Counted from the first letter of the stretch, positions 1-9,124 are shown. The stretch: DNA of 47,708 nucleotides from Eubacteriales bacterium (GCA_030526295.1 JAUNDA010000001.1:1-47708); one strand, 5' to 3'. Numbers and translations are program-made. The notes: a model not told the origin generated them from the sequence alone.

Positions 1-30
1 AAATGAGCCCCTCTCGAGGCTCATTTTTGT
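1..30 (+). terminator. Intrinsic terminator at the left edge
   Basis: A perfect 9-bp stem (AAATGAGCC at 1-9 with GGCTCATTT at 18-26) closes an 8-nt loop and runs into a T-rich tract (24-28, then GTTTT). It would end a + strand transcript coming from left of the window. The A residues on its left side mean it could also serve the - strand gene ending at 65, but that side is cut off. Confidence 0.75.
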
Positions 31-64
31 TTTGAGGAAAAAGTTTAAAAAAGCTAGGAATAGC

Positions 65-1009
65 TTATTTAACGAATGAATATGTGCGGGCACCCGTTTC
101 CTCGTCATAGCTTTCCATAACAAAGGTTGCGCCTGCATGCTCAGCGAGCACCGTAAGCGGTACTGTAGTGGTCATTGGAAGGTCCGCAGCAATCTTAAGG
201 CCATTTTCCCTAAGATATGCAATCTGCGGATCCTTTGACACACTTACCTTAAGTGTACTGCCGTCTGAAGAAAGCTCGGTAGTTACAAGTTCATCAGCCT
301 TCTCCTTCTTAAACATGTGGTGGATGAAATCCTCCACTGCGCTAAGTCCCTCCGACTCACACTTTTCAAGGATTCTCGGCCATACATGGTTCATGTATGC
401 CCTCATATATTCCTCAATCGCCTTCTTTCCGTAATTGGTTGTAAGGTAATCGATTCCGTTAGACATTGATGCATGGAAGCGCTGGTGGAAATACTCGTTA
501 TCCGTAGCGCGAACATCCATGATCTCGCAGTTTTCGTCAATGATGATACGTCCGTCAAATACCTTTGGATCGTAAATTGTTTCCTGGCACTTTGCCTCAT
601 CTATTCCCTGGAAGTCATAGATATACTCAAGTCCGCCCCTCTTAAGTGCAAGGCGGTAGTTGTCACAGTGCAGGCAGTAATCATGGTAGGGAATAAACTC
701 AGGAACCTCCTTATGAAGCTCGATGAGACGTCCCTTGGACGGACAGTGATGCATGATATCCCTGTACCAGCCAGCCTTCTCATTAAGAATCTGTGTAAAA
801 TCAGCAGCCTCCTCTGTAAGGGAGATTGACCAGTAATCAAAGCATCCACGGATACCCGATTTCTGTACAAATGAATCAAGCGGTGTTGAATCACTTGACG
901 GATCAAAGAGCCAGTGCCAGTAGCGGTCTACCTCCTCACGTCCCTTCTGCTCCTCAAGATATGTAAAAAGCTCACTGTATGCCGGAATAAATTCTGTACA
1001 TGCAATCAT
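65..1009 (-). CDS. Protein of unknown function (314 aa)
   Basis: I do not recognise the family. The product is soluble, with no signal peptide or membrane segment. It has a Cys/His-containing stretch at about residues 108-117 (YHDYCLHCDN) and several His/Trp-rich segments, which might bind a metal or cofactor (inference). The ATG is chosen because GGAGGG lies 8 nt upstream. It is transcribed divergently from the alarmone synthetase gene and has its own promoter. The C-terminal 60 residues look like a small separate alpha/beta domain. Nothing suggests truncation. It has no visible link to the surface-fibre locus further right. Confidence 0.75.
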   Translation of the reverse strand: MIACTEFIPAYSELFTYLEEQKGREEVDRYWHWLFDPSSDSTPLDSFVQKSGIRGCFDYWSISLTEEAADFTQILNEKAGWYRDIMHHCPSKGRLIELHKEVPEFIPYHDYCLHCDNYRLALKRGGLEYIYDFQGIDEAKCQETIYDPKVFDGRIIIDENCEIMDVRATDNEYFHQRFHASMSNGIDYLTTNYGKKAIEEYMRAYMNHVWPRILEKCESEGLSAVEDFIHHMFKKEKADELVTTELSSDGSTLKVSVSKDPQIAYLRENGLKIAADLPMTTTVPLTVLAEHAGATFVMESYDEETGARTYSFVK

Positions 1010-1076
1010 AATTCTTCCCTCCGTTCATTATGATAACTTCTTTCCCATAAAGTAAAGAACCCAACTTTCTAACCAT

Positions 1077-1105
1077 ACTATACCCGAGTCTAAGAAGAGT
1101 GTCTA
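1077..1105 (-). promoter_or_regulatory. Sigma-A promoter for the 314-aa gene
   Basis: Read on the - strand: -35 TAGACA (1100-1105), a 17-bp spacer, -10 TATAGT (1077-1082), each one base from consensus. The start codon lies about 60 nt downstream behind a good ribosome binding site. The rest of the 1010-1276 gap holds the leader of the + strand gene and an 11-bp palindrome, GTCACAGTGAC (1193-1203), which could be an operator. I see no convincing + strand promoter. Confidence 0.55.
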
Positions 1106-1276
1106 TTAGTAGTTTTGGTCGCAAAATGCAAGGAAACTTCCAAAAAACACATATTGCATTTTCAGCCTTTTTCACAGAATTTCTATTTTTTCGTCACAGT
1201 GACACCATACGCCTGCATTATCATTAGTATCGTGCAGAGAGCTACTCAGTGCAAATAATGAACAGGAATATAAAAT

Positions 1277-2035
1277 ATGGATTTAACCGGAATCACATCT
1301 ATTACAAAGACAGAAAAGATAAAGGACGAACTAAGGGCAGAGATTGCCTCAACATTCGAAAACTATAAGGAACAGTTTCTTCGCGAAACCGTTATGTCGG
1401 ACGACTTTCTCGATTTCTTCAATAAGAACAAGGAACCCTTTGACATGCTGATGTGCTACTACAAATGTGCCATCATGGAGGTCGAGACAAAATTCAGGGT
1501 ACTTGATGCGGAGTTCAGTCTCCAGTATGACCGTAACCCCATTGAATCGATTAAATCGAGAATCAAGTCTCAGACAAGCCTCATCAAGAAGGTCCGTGAC
1601 AGAAAGATACCGATGACACTCGAGTCGATTGAGGAGAACATCAATGACATCGCAGGAATCAGAGTCATCTGTGCATTCCCAAAAGACATCTACATGCTTG
1701 CTGACTGTCTTTTAAAGCAGGATGACATCAGGCTCATTAAGAAAAAGGATTATATCGAGAATCCAAAGGAGAACGGTTACCGAAGCCTGCACCTCATTGT
1801 AGAGGTACCCGTATTCCTTCAGAATGAGAAAAGAAACATGAAGGTAGAGGTCCAGCTTCGCTCAATCGCAATGGATTTCTGGGCAAGTCTTGAGCATAAG
1901 CTTCGCTATAAGAAGAACCTTTCAGAAGAGACTACCGCAGAAATCAGCCACGAGCTTAAGGAATGCGCAGAACAGAGTGCCTCACTTGACCGGCGCATGC
2001 AGCAAATCCGCGACAGGATTTCAGATGTTGACTGA
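1277..2035 (+). CDS. relQ: Small alarmone synthetase, GTP pyrophosphokinase of the RelQ/YjbM type
   Basis: Predicted to transfer pyrophosphate from ATP to GDP or GTP to make (p)ppGpp; small cytosolic synthetases do this without ribosomes. The RelA/SpoT synthetase fold is seen as a run of family motifs: SIKSRIKS (residues 91-98), NDIAGIRVIC (123-132), the G-loop region KDYIENPKENGYRSLH (157-172) and VEVQLRSIAMDFWASLEHK (190-208). At 252 aa it has the size of stand-alone synthetases; there is no HD hydrolase, TGS or ACT domain. AGGAA sits 8 nt before the ATG. It is monocistronic, convergent with the next gene, with which it shares a terminator. RelQ and RelP cannot be fully separated by eye. 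Confidence 0.9.
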   Translation: MDLTGITSITKTEKIKDELRAEIASTFENYKEQFLRETVMSDDFLDFFNKNKEPFDMLMCYYKCAIMEVETKFRVLDAEFSLQYDRNPIESIKSRIKSQTSLIKKVRDRKIPMTLESIEENINDIAGIRVICAFPKDIYMLADCLLKQDDIRLIKKKDYIENPKENGYRSLHLIVEVPVFLQNEKRNMKVEVQLRSIAMDFWASLEHKLRYKKNLSEETTAEISHELKECAEQSASLDRRMQQIRDRISDVD

Positions 2036-2097
2036 TATATCTTTTGTAAAATTTCAAAAGCAGCACTACCTATAGACGAAATTTCCAGTTCTTTACG

Positions 2098-2131
2098 AAA
2101 AAGGTCACCGCAAAAGCAGTGACCTTTTTTT
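2098..2131. terminator. Bidirectional intrinsic terminator between convergent genes
   Basis: GGTCAC (2103-2108) pairs with GTGACC (2119-2124), with an inner GC/GC pair around an AAAA loop. A 7-T run (2125-2131) follows on the + strand and an A run precedes it. It can end relQ on the + strand and the XRE/membrane gene on the - strand. Confidence 0.85.
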
Positions 2132-2156
2132 GTTCGCATATTAAATTCTATTAAAG

Positions 2157-3152
2157 TTATTCATCCTTCTTCATAGCCATTCTCATGATTCCAGTAATGG
2201 CTGCGTAGAGAACACCTGCAACAGGCCATACAATCCATGTGAAATCCCAGCGCATTGTGTAAAAGCTCCATCCAAGGTAGCCTGCAGTAACGAGACACCA
2301 GTAGATTCCTGCAACAGGATCCATTCTTCTCTTAACCTGCTTTTCCTCCTTGGTATACTCCTCCTCCTGAAGAAGTGTTGTGTATGAGTCCCTTATCATA
2401 CTTACACGAATTATCATGTTTACGCCTGTTGCGATAACTGCAAGAAGTACGCCCACAAGTAAAGTGCAGACAAAATCAGATGCACCCATAGCTCCTGCGA
2501 TTACAAGCGGGATAACTGAAACTATGCAAAGGCAGACACCGATTGCAAGCCTTGATGTGAAATAGCCCTCATAGGCATTCTTCTTTTCCTTTACCATACC
2601 TGTAACGCCGTAGGCTGTCTCAAAGCTTTCCTTCTCAAGCTTTTCAGAGTCGTTCATCTTCATTCCGCTAGTGATGAACATATATACAGCGATGGCAATC
2701 ATAATGAAAAGAACAGTACAGCCAACTCCTGATGAGATTCCCTCTGTGATGCCGTACATGTTTGCCTCAGAGAATGCACTGAGGATTATTACAAGTGCCG
2801 GGCTCATGATACAGAGCGACACAGCGTTTGCAATAACGGGTGAAACCTGCTTTCTTATATTAAGGAACTCATTGGCCTCCTCCATTGAAACGTAGCGAAG
2901 CGGTGTTGCGGACTCGCTTCCGTTATATTCAGTCGGTGTCTGTGATCCCGGGAGGATGTCATCCTTTAATAAGTAATCTGTGCTAACTCCGAAAAGATCT
3001 GCAAGCTGGATAACCTTCTGAAGGTCAGGTGTAGATGCGGCGCCCTCCCATTTTGAGACCGCCTGTCTTGAAACACCAAGCTTTTCAGCAAGCTCTTCCT
3101 GTGACCATCCGTTCTTTTTTCTTTCTTCAATAATCTTATCTGCTAAAATCAT
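2157..3152 (-). CDS. XRE-family regulator fused to a C-terminal membrane domain
   Basis: Residues 1-66 are a HTH_3/Cro-type DNA-binding domain: the recognition region SRQAVSKWEG is followed by the typical YLLKDD end at about residues 60-65. From about residue 100 onward there are roughly six hydrophobic segments, so the regulator is probably tethered to the membrane and may sense an envelope signal. The fusion is common in Firmicutes, but ligand and targets are unknown. The ATG is preceded by AAAGGG. It is probably monocistronic and ends at the shared terminator near 2098-2131. Direct repeats in the upstream region could be its own operator. Confidence 0.8.
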   Translation of the reverse strand: MILADKIIEERKKNGWSQEELAEKLGVSRQAVSKWEGAASTPDLQKVIQLADLFGVSTDYLLKDDILPGSQTPTEYNGSESATPLRYVSMEEANEFLNIRKQVSPVIANAVSLCIMSPALVIILSAFSEANMYGITEGISSGVGCTVLFIMIAIAVYMFITSGMKMNDSEKLEKESFETAYGVTGMVKEKKNAYEGYFTSRLAIGVCLCIVSVIPLVIAGAMGASDFVCTLLVGVLLAVIATGVNMIIRVSMIRDSYTTLLQEEEYTKEEKQVKRRMDPVAGIYWCLVTAGYLGWSFYTMRWDFTWIVWPVAGVLYAAITGIMRMAMKKDE

Positions 3153-3213
3153 AACTCATACCCTTTCGTTGGTTTTTTGTTTTTTCTGATGCCCCAACTA
3201 TAGTATTTTTACC

Positions 3214-3268
3214 GGTTGCACACTACCAAGTACGCCCGTCAATTTGTCAACTGGTGGTTGCAACTATC
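3214..3268 (-). promoter_or_regulatory. Direct repeats upstream of the XRE/membrane gene (possible operator)
   Basis: GGTTGCACACTACC (3214-3227) and GGTTGCAACTATC (3256-3268) are near-identical and start 42 bp apart, about four helical turns on the same DNA face. A TATAGT that could be a -10 lies just downstream on the - strand, without a good -35. This fits a regulator-dependent promoter, possibly autoregulated. Function is inferred from position only. Confidence 0.35.
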
Positions 3269-3347
3269 AAAAAATGCCGTTGCAAAGCCAAAAAACAACG
3301 ATTTTATTCATTTTATAGCCAATAAATTAAAAAGTGAAGTGCCAGTA

Positions 3348-4013
3348 TTATTTTTTTGATTTTCTAATACATTCTATCTCCAGAAGTTCTTCCATTCTGC
3401 AATGTAGTGCCCGCGCTAACAAAAATATCGTTTCGGCCTTTGCTGAATTAATATTTTTTCGCCGTTGCTCATATTGTTGGATTGACCTAACAGAAATACC
3501 TGTTGCAATTGCCAACTCTCTCTGAGATAATCCTGCCATTAAGCGAATCTGTTTCAAATTAGTTTCATTATTTGGATTAAATATTATCTCATCCAACCTA
3601 TCACACAGTTTTTCAATATCTGCCTCATGATAACGAGAGTACATTTCCAATATCTGAGTAATAGGGATGTAACCATTTATTTTTTTAAAAGAGCATCCGT
3701 TTTTCCACTGATAATATGCCAGTACCCATCCCGCCCAGTATTCCCGAGACTTTCCATATGCAATTGAATCATTTTCATCAGGAAGCTCTATCGAATTTTC
3801 ATCGGTTATTATTATCTGCGCCAGTTCAATTCCTGATTTTCCCGCCACAATAGCTGATTCTCCGACCTCAAAACGTTTTGAAATATCTGATACAAGAAAC
3901 ATATTCCAGAAAAGACTTGTTTCCAACCTGGCCGAATTTACGGCATAGTCAAGCATGCTCCCCAAAGTTCGCCTGGCCTGTTCAAGATAAATTTTGTCAT
4001 ATGCAATTGCCAA
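3348..4013 (-). CDS. HTH protein with C-terminal XRE domain (221 aa)
   Basis: The last 70 residues hold a Cro/CI-type helix-turn-helix (LSQRELAIATGISVRSIQQY, about 165-184). The first 150 residues are an unrecognised alpha-helical domain. HTH proteins of this layout are often antitoxins or regulators of small mobile modules, but no toxin partner is seen here. The start is TTG: it is in frame 6 nt after GGGGGAGGG, much the best ribosome binding site available. The gene is visibly more AT-rich than its neighbours, which suggests separate acquisition. Its own promoter carries an inverted repeat inside the spacer. Confidence 0.7.
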   Translation of the reverse strand: MAIAYDKIYLEQARRTLGSMLDYAVNSARLETSLFWNMFLVSDISKRFEVGESAIVAGKSGIELAQIIITDENSIELPDENDSIAYGKSREYWAGWVLAYYQWKNGCSFKKINGYIPITQILEMYSRYHEADIEKLCDRLDEIIFNPNNETNLKQIRLMAGLSQRELAIATGISVRSIQQYEQRRKNINSAKAETIFLLARALHCRMEELLEIECIRKSKK

Positions 4014-4052
4014 AACAAACCCTCCCCCTAATATTTGTCAGTCTTAGTCAAG

Positions 4053-4081
4053 AGCATACTCCCGCAGGAGTATAGTGTCAA
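4053..4081 (-). promoter_or_regulatory. Promoter with an operator-like inverted repeat in its spacer
   Basis: On the - strand: -35 TTGACA (4076-4081), 17-bp spacer, -10 TATGCT (4053-4058). A perfect 7-bp inverted repeat, ATACTCC-N4-GGAGTAT (4056-4073), fills the spacer and touches the -10. A repressor binding here would block RNA polymerase, so autoregulation by the downstream HTH protein is the simplest reading. Confidence 0.6.
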
Positions 4082-4092
4082 TATTGAAGCAG

Positions 4093-4147
4093 AAAAAACA
4101 ACACCCGGCGAATGGTAAGCAGTCCAAACGCCGGGTAGTTTGTTTTT
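4093..4147 (-). terminator. Terminator of the surface-fibre locus
   Basis: A perfect 8-bp GC-rich stem (ACCCGGCG 4103-4110 with CGCCGGGT 4129-4136) is followed on the - strand by GTTGTTTTTTCT and on the + strand by GTTTGTTTTT, so it works both ways. Nothing on the + strand needs it; its role is to end the transcript of the 992-aa gene before the HTH promoter. Confidence 0.8.
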
Positions 4148-4215
4148 AATTTATGTTAAGATAACCGCCGTACGCTCCAAAAGAGCGGTTACCAAAACAT
4201 CCGAAAAATGTTGTG

Positions 4216-7194
4216 TCAGTATACGTCATATCCTATTCCGTCCGCAGATGAAACCCATATGGTGTCAACGCGGTCAGTACAAAGCTGTACAAAGCCTTCG
4301 TCTGCACTGAGAATAAGTTCTGTATAGTCATAATCAGGCTGACGGTAATTGAAGGTCATGTCAGGCTCGCGTCTATCCATACTTCCTAGATATACGCTTA
4401 CCCAGCCACCACATCTGTCAATTACTGTGATGTCTATGGCATTTAATTTTGCTTTGCCCTTTATACATACAGGTACAATGAGGTAAATGGCTGCAGGCTC
4501 GTCATTGTCATACTCATATGAAATCCTGTCATCGTCATTGCTCTCCTGATTTGTATCCGAAGTGTCACCTGATACCTCTCCCTGAACAGTTTCAGGTTCC
4601 GGTACTGTTGTTTCGGGCTCTGCAGTAGTCGCTTCTTCCGAAATCTCGGCTTCCGTGGTTTCAGGCTCAGCCGGTGTCGTTTCCTCCGTAACCTCAGGTG
4701 CAGTAGTTTCAGGCTCCGATAATAATGAAGCCTGTGCAACTTCCTCAGTACCAGTTTCCTCTGTCTCCTGTACTTCAGTTGCTTCCTGTTCAGTTACTTC
4801 TGCTGATTCAGCTGAAGAAGGTTCGTTTACATTTTCCGGATCACCTGCAGGTTCCGTTTCCATGTTATTATCAGGAACTGTTTCAACTGATGCTTCAGGG
4901 CCAGGTGCAATATCAGATACGTTATTACCTCCCTCAGATTCCACGGCCGCATGCACACCTGTCAGGAGATTTGCCTCCTCATCAAGTCTTGCATATGAAA
5001 TCAGGTTAAGATTATAAAGCGTGGCCGGGAAGCTTGCCTCATAGTTATTTTCAAGCTTTTCCATGACCGTGATGCCGTCCAGTTCACTGAATGGAACAAA
5101 CTGTCCCAGTCCGTTCATGAATCCAACAACATCCTCATCTGTATCAGCTGTGAAGTTAACGGTAATCATACCCGTTTCTTCCATGTCTTCACCGTACTGC
5201 ACATAGAATCTTAAATTGTTTTTTGAAAGTCCTAAATCATCATCGGACCTTCCTGCACTATATGTAAGTGCCCCCGGAGTATCCTCCTGATTTAGTTCAA
5301 ATGCCCCGAGATAAACATTTGTTGTTCGTTCAAGAGCATATCCCAAAATATCCGTTCCAAGGTCAGCCGTATCAGCTGAAGCAAATGCAGCTCCCGAGTT
5401 AATGAGAATCTCATCATAGATTTCATCCTCATAATAGCTATATGCTCCATATGCCGGGGAACGCATTGGCCCCCTGAGAGCAAAGGATGCTGCCGCCACT
5501 TCCGTCTTCACCGCAGCTCCCGTTACATTGACATCTACTCCGGGAGTTGCTTCTACATGCACCTTGTTGTCCGAAGACAGTGCATCATAATCTATAGTCT
5601 GTGTCATTCCACCAGGGGGTGTTGAACCTGTCTCACCACCAAGCGAAATAACCGCGTTATGGACAACATAATCGCTGTCCCAAATATCCTTTGTAAATTC
5701 TGCAGGAGAAGAACCCTCTGAAACCTCTTCCATAAAGTCTACCCTTGCAATGTTTTTTGTCGGTCCTGTTCCACCGCCCGGATCCACATCAGTTCCCGCG
5801 AGCTTAAGGAAAAGGAAGCCTACGTTTGTTCCCGTGTTATTTGAGTCCTTACCTATGCAGTACTCATATCCTTCCTCAAATGGTACGTCAAAGTTAAAAT
5901 AAACGATTGCACCGTTACCAATCTTGTCACCCTTTGAGAAAACAAATTTCATTTCCTGAACCGAGGTTCTGTCAATGCTTCTGGTTCCATTCGCACTGGT
6001 ATTTACCCTGAACTTATAGATGGACATAGCTCCGTCAGAACTCATGTTTTCTGCAATGAATGCAATTGTACATTTACCCTCTGACAAGGGCTTAAACCAT
6101 ACACAGTTTGTGGGATATGCTCCCGTAAATCCAGGTGCCGCACTTGGCTTGTAACGGTACTTTGGATACATATAGTTGTAGGTTTCCATGAGTTCAGGCT
6201 CAACATTAGTCGTCGTCACAGAATTACTTTTTGTTATTGTGTAGGTCTGTCCAAACTGGTAATTCGTAACATTTCTAAGTATGGAAATACCAAGCTGCGG
6301 GTCAGGTGACTGTAATGAATAAGCCAGGTTTCCGATAAGCCTTGCGGACTTTGTTCCATCCGGAAGGTTGGCCGCCATACTGAGTTCAATATTCTGGCCT
6401 GTTGTAATATTTCGGTTATAAGGAGATTCGATAAAGGTCGGATTGATAATCAGGTCTCCGTTTCCCTCGGAGCCGGGTCTATCCTCCCACTCAATTCCTG
6501 CCTGAGTCTTTCCAAGCAGTGAATAATCACTGTTAAAATCAAGACCTGAGCCGCTTTCGTTAACGAGCTCAATTCTACTGTTGTTTACACCTATCGAATG
6601 AAGGTTTCCTGCCACATAGCCTGCGATTAATCCCACATTTCCGCCGACATCTGAGGTGCATGTGTAATCACTGAGGTAAAATTCATATGCCTTTCCATAT
6701 GTATTTGTGAGTGCGTCATCACCAAGACGTCCAAAGAAACCGATATCCGTTCCTACATCGTCAACAACATACTGCGGCGGTTCAAACCAGTCCTCCTCTA
6801 CCGATGTGACCCACAGGTTTGAAATCATCTTTTTGTTACCGTTAAACTCGCCGATAAAGGGATGAGATGTCGTACCTATCGGCGGAAGCTTATAGCCTGC
6901 CATGTCAAGGTCCGATGAGAGGTAGAAATGTGTTACCCTGTCATCAAAATATCCCATGAACTGAAGCCATGCGAGGTTATAAAGCTGATCCGGTGTTTTA
7001 ATTTCATACGGAGTGGCTTCCGTGCCGTCTCCGCTTTCAAAATACTTGGCCATAAAGCTTACGGAGCCACCCACCTCGGGGATATCCGCACGGCTATGGT
7101 CATACCAAGCAAAGGAGCCTGTTGTTATTAGGCATAACATCAGGACTGCAATGAGCAGAAGCGTTATTCTGTTTTTGCCTTTGCAGTGTTTCAT
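4216..7194 (-). CDS. Large SipW-class surface protein with Pro/Glu/Thr-rich region (992 aa)
   Basis: The N-terminus has a hydrophobic segment (about 10-27) ending in SFAWY (27-31), the SipW-type cleavage signature. The mature part opens with a module of the pattern GDGTEATPYEIKTPDQL plus a GEFNGNKKMI strand, also present in GLUG-type surface proteins and in the 3501-aa protein of this locus. Next come long beta-rich stretches, a Glu/Pro/Thr/Val-rich low-complexity region (about 780-905) resembling a wall-spanning stalk, and a C-terminal globular domain of about 95 residues. No LPXTG or membrane anchor is present. It is the last gene of the riboswitch-led unit, 8 bp after the preceding stop. 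No Shine-Dalgarno is visible, so coupling to upstream translation is likely. A role as stalked cap or adhesin is inferred. Confidence 0.75.
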   Translation of the reverse strand: MKHCKGKNRITLLLIAVLMLCLITTGSFAWYDHSRADIPEVGGSVSFMAKYFESGDGTEATPYEIKTPDQLYNLAWLQFMGYFDDRVTHFYLSSDLDMAGYKLPPIGTTSHPFIGEFNGNKKMISNLWVTSVEEDWFEPPQYVVDDVGTDIGFFGRLGDDALTNTYGKAYEFYLSDYTCTSDVGGNVGLIAGYVAGNLHSIGVNNSRIELVNESGSGLDFNSDYSLLGKTQAGIEWEDRPGSEGNGDLIINPTFIESPYNRNITTGQNIELSMAANLPDGTKSARLIGNLAYSLQSPDPQLGISILRNVTNYQFGQTYTITKSNSVTTTNVEPELMETYNYMYPKYRYKPSAAPGFTGAYPTNCVWFKPLSEGKCTIAFIAENMSSDGAMSIYKFRVNTSANGTRSIDRTSVQEMKFVFSKGDKIGNGAIVYFNFDVPFEEGYEYCIGKDSNNTGTNVGFLFLKLAGTDVDPGGGTGPTKNIARVDFMEEVSEGSSPAEFTKDIWDSDYVVHNAVISLGGETGSTPPGGMTQTIDYDALSSDNKVHVEATPGVDVNVTGAAVKTEVAAASFALRGPMRSPAYGAYSYYEDEIYDEILINSGAAFASADTADLGTDILGYALERTTNVYLGAFELNQEDTPGALTYSAGRSDDDLGLSKNNLRFYVQYGEDMEETGMITVNFTADTDEDVVGFMNGLGQFVPFSELDGITVMEKLENNYEASFPATLYNLNLISYARLDEEANLLTGVHAAVESEGGNNVSDIAPGPEASVETVPDNNMETEPAGDPENVNEPSSAESAEVTEQEATEVQETEETGTEEVAQASLLSEPETTAPEVTEETTPAEPETTEAEISEEATTAEPETTVPEPETVQGEVSGDTSDTNQESNDDDRISYEYDNDEPAAIYLIVPVCIKGKAKLNAIDITVIDRCGGWVSVYLGSMDRREPDMTFNYRQPDYDYTELILSADEGFVQLCTDRVDTIWVSSADGIGYDVY

Positions 7195-7202
7195 GTGTTA
7201 AA

Positions 7203-8039
7203 TCAGTTGTTTGCCGTAACTAAAATAAGGTCCATGTCAGGTTCAAACTCAATGGTACTTGTATTACTGAGTCGGTCTGACAGATTGGCAATGTGGTTAT
7301 TCAGGAAATTCTCAACGAGGTTACCATTATATGTAAGCTCAAATACCACATACTTAATACCTGTTCCGTCCGTAGCCTCACCTGGAACAGATATGATAAC
7401 CTGCTGTTCCTTTGACGGTGTTCCCTCAATCGTATGTGTATCCCTTCCTACCGTGTAATCGGCCCACGTGGCCTTTACAAAGCCTGTCTCGTCATCACCG
7501 TCATGCGGGAAGATTTCATAGGCCGCCATATAGGGATCATCGGAGTTAAGCACTGCCTCCGCAGACGCCTTATCAGGGAAGGTATAGAAGCGAAGCTGGG
7601 CAACATTTGAATAAAGCGCCTTTATCTTTCCCTCATTGTTTAGGATCTCGGTGTTTCCACAGTCAAACGAGAAATGAAGCGTATACCCGGGCTCCGAAAC
7701 AGCTGTGCCTGTTACCGGAACCACTATGTAAGCCGGAGTGTTTTCATTTTTTCCGAAAACCGAATCATAGCTCTTAAGTGTGATTAGATTTGAACTTAAA
7801 AGCGAAGAGCCATCCGCATCGGGGCTATAAAGAAGTGTATATCCCTCTACCGATACAAGCGGGCTCTCGGAATTCACATTGATTCCGCCTGAACGGTTCT
7901 CCCAAAGCCTGTCATACCATGCATAGGTCGTGCCAATAAGAAGAGCCATGGATAATGCAAACACAATGGCTGCCTTTACAGCATCCCGTGTACTGTATTT
8001 TTTTATTCCATTTACAGCTTTCCTTAACTTCTCTGCCAT
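7203..8039 (-). CDS. SipW-class secreted subunit (about 278 aa)
   Basis: A hydrophobic segment ends in TTYAWYDR (A|W about residues 40/41), the SipW-class signal. The mature part is beta-strand-rich. It keeps a diverged R-[strand] motif (QLRFYTF), but the C-terminal W-L-E-G-x-D motif seen in other members is missing, so it is a divergent member. A TTG codon sits directly before the ATG (8040-8042); the ATG at 8037-8039 is preferred. It begins within a few bases of the preceding stop, implying translational coupling. It is the middle gene of the unit led by the c-di-GMP riboswitch at about 9121-9195. Confidence 0.75.
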   Translation of the reverse strand: MAEKLRKAVNGIKKYSTRDAVKAAIVFALSMALLIGTTYAWYDRLWENRSGGINVNSESPLVSVEGYTLLYSPDADGSSLLSSNLITLKSYDSVFGKNENTPAYIVVPVTGTAVSEPGYTLHFSFDCGNTEILNNEGKIKALYSNVAQLRFYTFPDKASAEAVLNSDDPYMAAYEIFPHDGDDETGFVKATWADYTVGRDTHTIEGTPSKEQQVIISVPGEATDGTGIKYVVFELTYNGNLVENFLNNHIANLSDRLSNTSTIEFEPDMDLILVTANN

Positions 8040-8042
8040 CAA

Positions 8043-9044
8043 TTACGGTCCGGCAGTTACCGGAACACCTACATAGTTTACGTTTACATTTATCTGCTTT
8101 CCCGCTGCCTCCTCGGCAATTCCCTGGGCATCCATACCCTCAAGCCAGATATACACCGACACATTTGCACCATCACCATCATTTGCCACACATATTGGTG
8201 TTGTTCCATCCGCATATGTAAAGCTTTCACCTGGAACTCTTCCGGCAAGATAGTTACCGAGACCGGCGGAACCTGGAATTACCACAGGCTGTACTGCCGC
8301 GGTATTCTGTCCCGTTACGGCATAGAAGGTATCTGCTTCCGCTTTGACGGGATTACCACCGCTTGTACCGATGTAATTTCGTCCAATACCGCTCTCAGCT
8401 ACAGGTGCAAAAATAAATACAAGGCCGCTATCCGTCACAAGTGCTATACGGAGTGCATCCCTCAGCCCCTCATGACCTGCACTGCAGTTAACTGTGATTG
8501 GCTCATCCGGATGAAGGTATACCCTCATGTCATCACGACTTGTGTAAAGGTTGTACCTGCCACAGAAGAATGCCCTTCTGTCTGTACCCTCAACTGAATA
8601 CACACCGTCGGTATCTATTGACGCCGGCCTTGAATATTCAGAGGCATAGTAAACACCCTTAGCCACGCCATCCGATTCAACGCTCATATCGAGCGAACGG
8701 CCGCTTATGTAATACCAGTCCTCGCAGTCTGCTGTCGAGATCGGATAAAGGGGTACACCTGTTTCCCAGTTGTTGATGACAACGGAGCTGTAATCCTTTG
8801 TGCTGTCCGACTGCAGCCTGATATAGAGGTTGGCTGATTCGGTTGCCGATGATACGGATGAATTGTCTGCACCTACCTCATCGTTCTTTGCAAACCAGGC
8901 ACGTGATACATAGCTCACGAGCGCCCATACGGTTAAGAACAAAAGGGCACATGTGGTAATAAGCCTTCTGAAAAATTCTTTTCTCAGGCTCTTAAGCTCC
9001 GGCGACACTGCAATATTCGATTTTGAGTTATCAAAACCGTTCAA
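8043..9044 (-). CDS. SipW-class subunit, first gene behind the c-di-GMP riboswitch (333 aa)
   Basis: After a basic cytoplasmic lead and a hydrophobic segment (about 28-46) comes SRAWF (47-51), a SipW-type cleavage signature. The family motifs are present: ALRIALV in the middle and VYIWLEGMDAQG near the C-terminus, although the usual Cys of the latter is replaced. The start is TTG at 9042-9044, supported by AGGAAAGG 9 nt upstream; no better ATG exists before the signal. The leader of about 150 nt holds a c-di-GMP-I riboswitch and terminator, so expression should follow c-di-GMP. It likely encodes a fibre component whose export needs the SipW enzymes encoded further upstream. Confidence 0.8.
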   Translation of the reverse strand: MNGFDNSKSNIAVSPELKSLRKEFFRRLITTCALLFLTVWALVSYVSRAWFAKNDEVGADNSSVSSATESANLYIRLQSDSTKDYSSVVINNWETGVPLYPISTADCEDWYYISGRSLDMSVESDGVAKGVYYASEYSRPASIDTDGVYSVEGTDRRAFFCGRYNLYTSRDDMRVYLHPDEPITVNCSAGHEGLRDALRIALVTDSGLVFIFAPVAESGIGRNYIGTSGGNPVKAEADTFYAVTGQNTAAVQPVVIPGSAGLGNYLAGRVPGESFTYADGTTPICVANDGDGANVSVYIWLEGMDAQGIAEEAAGKQINVNVNYVGVPVTAGP

Positions 9045-9092
9045 TCTGTGTTACCTTTCCTATTTAGTTACGTTTAAAAGACTATAAAAATT

Positions 9093-9124
9093 AAAAAAAG
9101 CCGTGGCCATCGAATGGCTGCGGC
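9093..9124 (-). terminator. Riboswitch expression-platform terminator (copy 1)
   Basis: On the - strand, GCCG and GCCAT pair with ATGGC and CGGC across a small internal loop, followed by seven U residues (A run at 9093-9099 on the + strand). The 5' arm reuses the GCCG that closes the aptamer, so terminator and folded aptamer should exclude each other. Confidence 0.75.
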
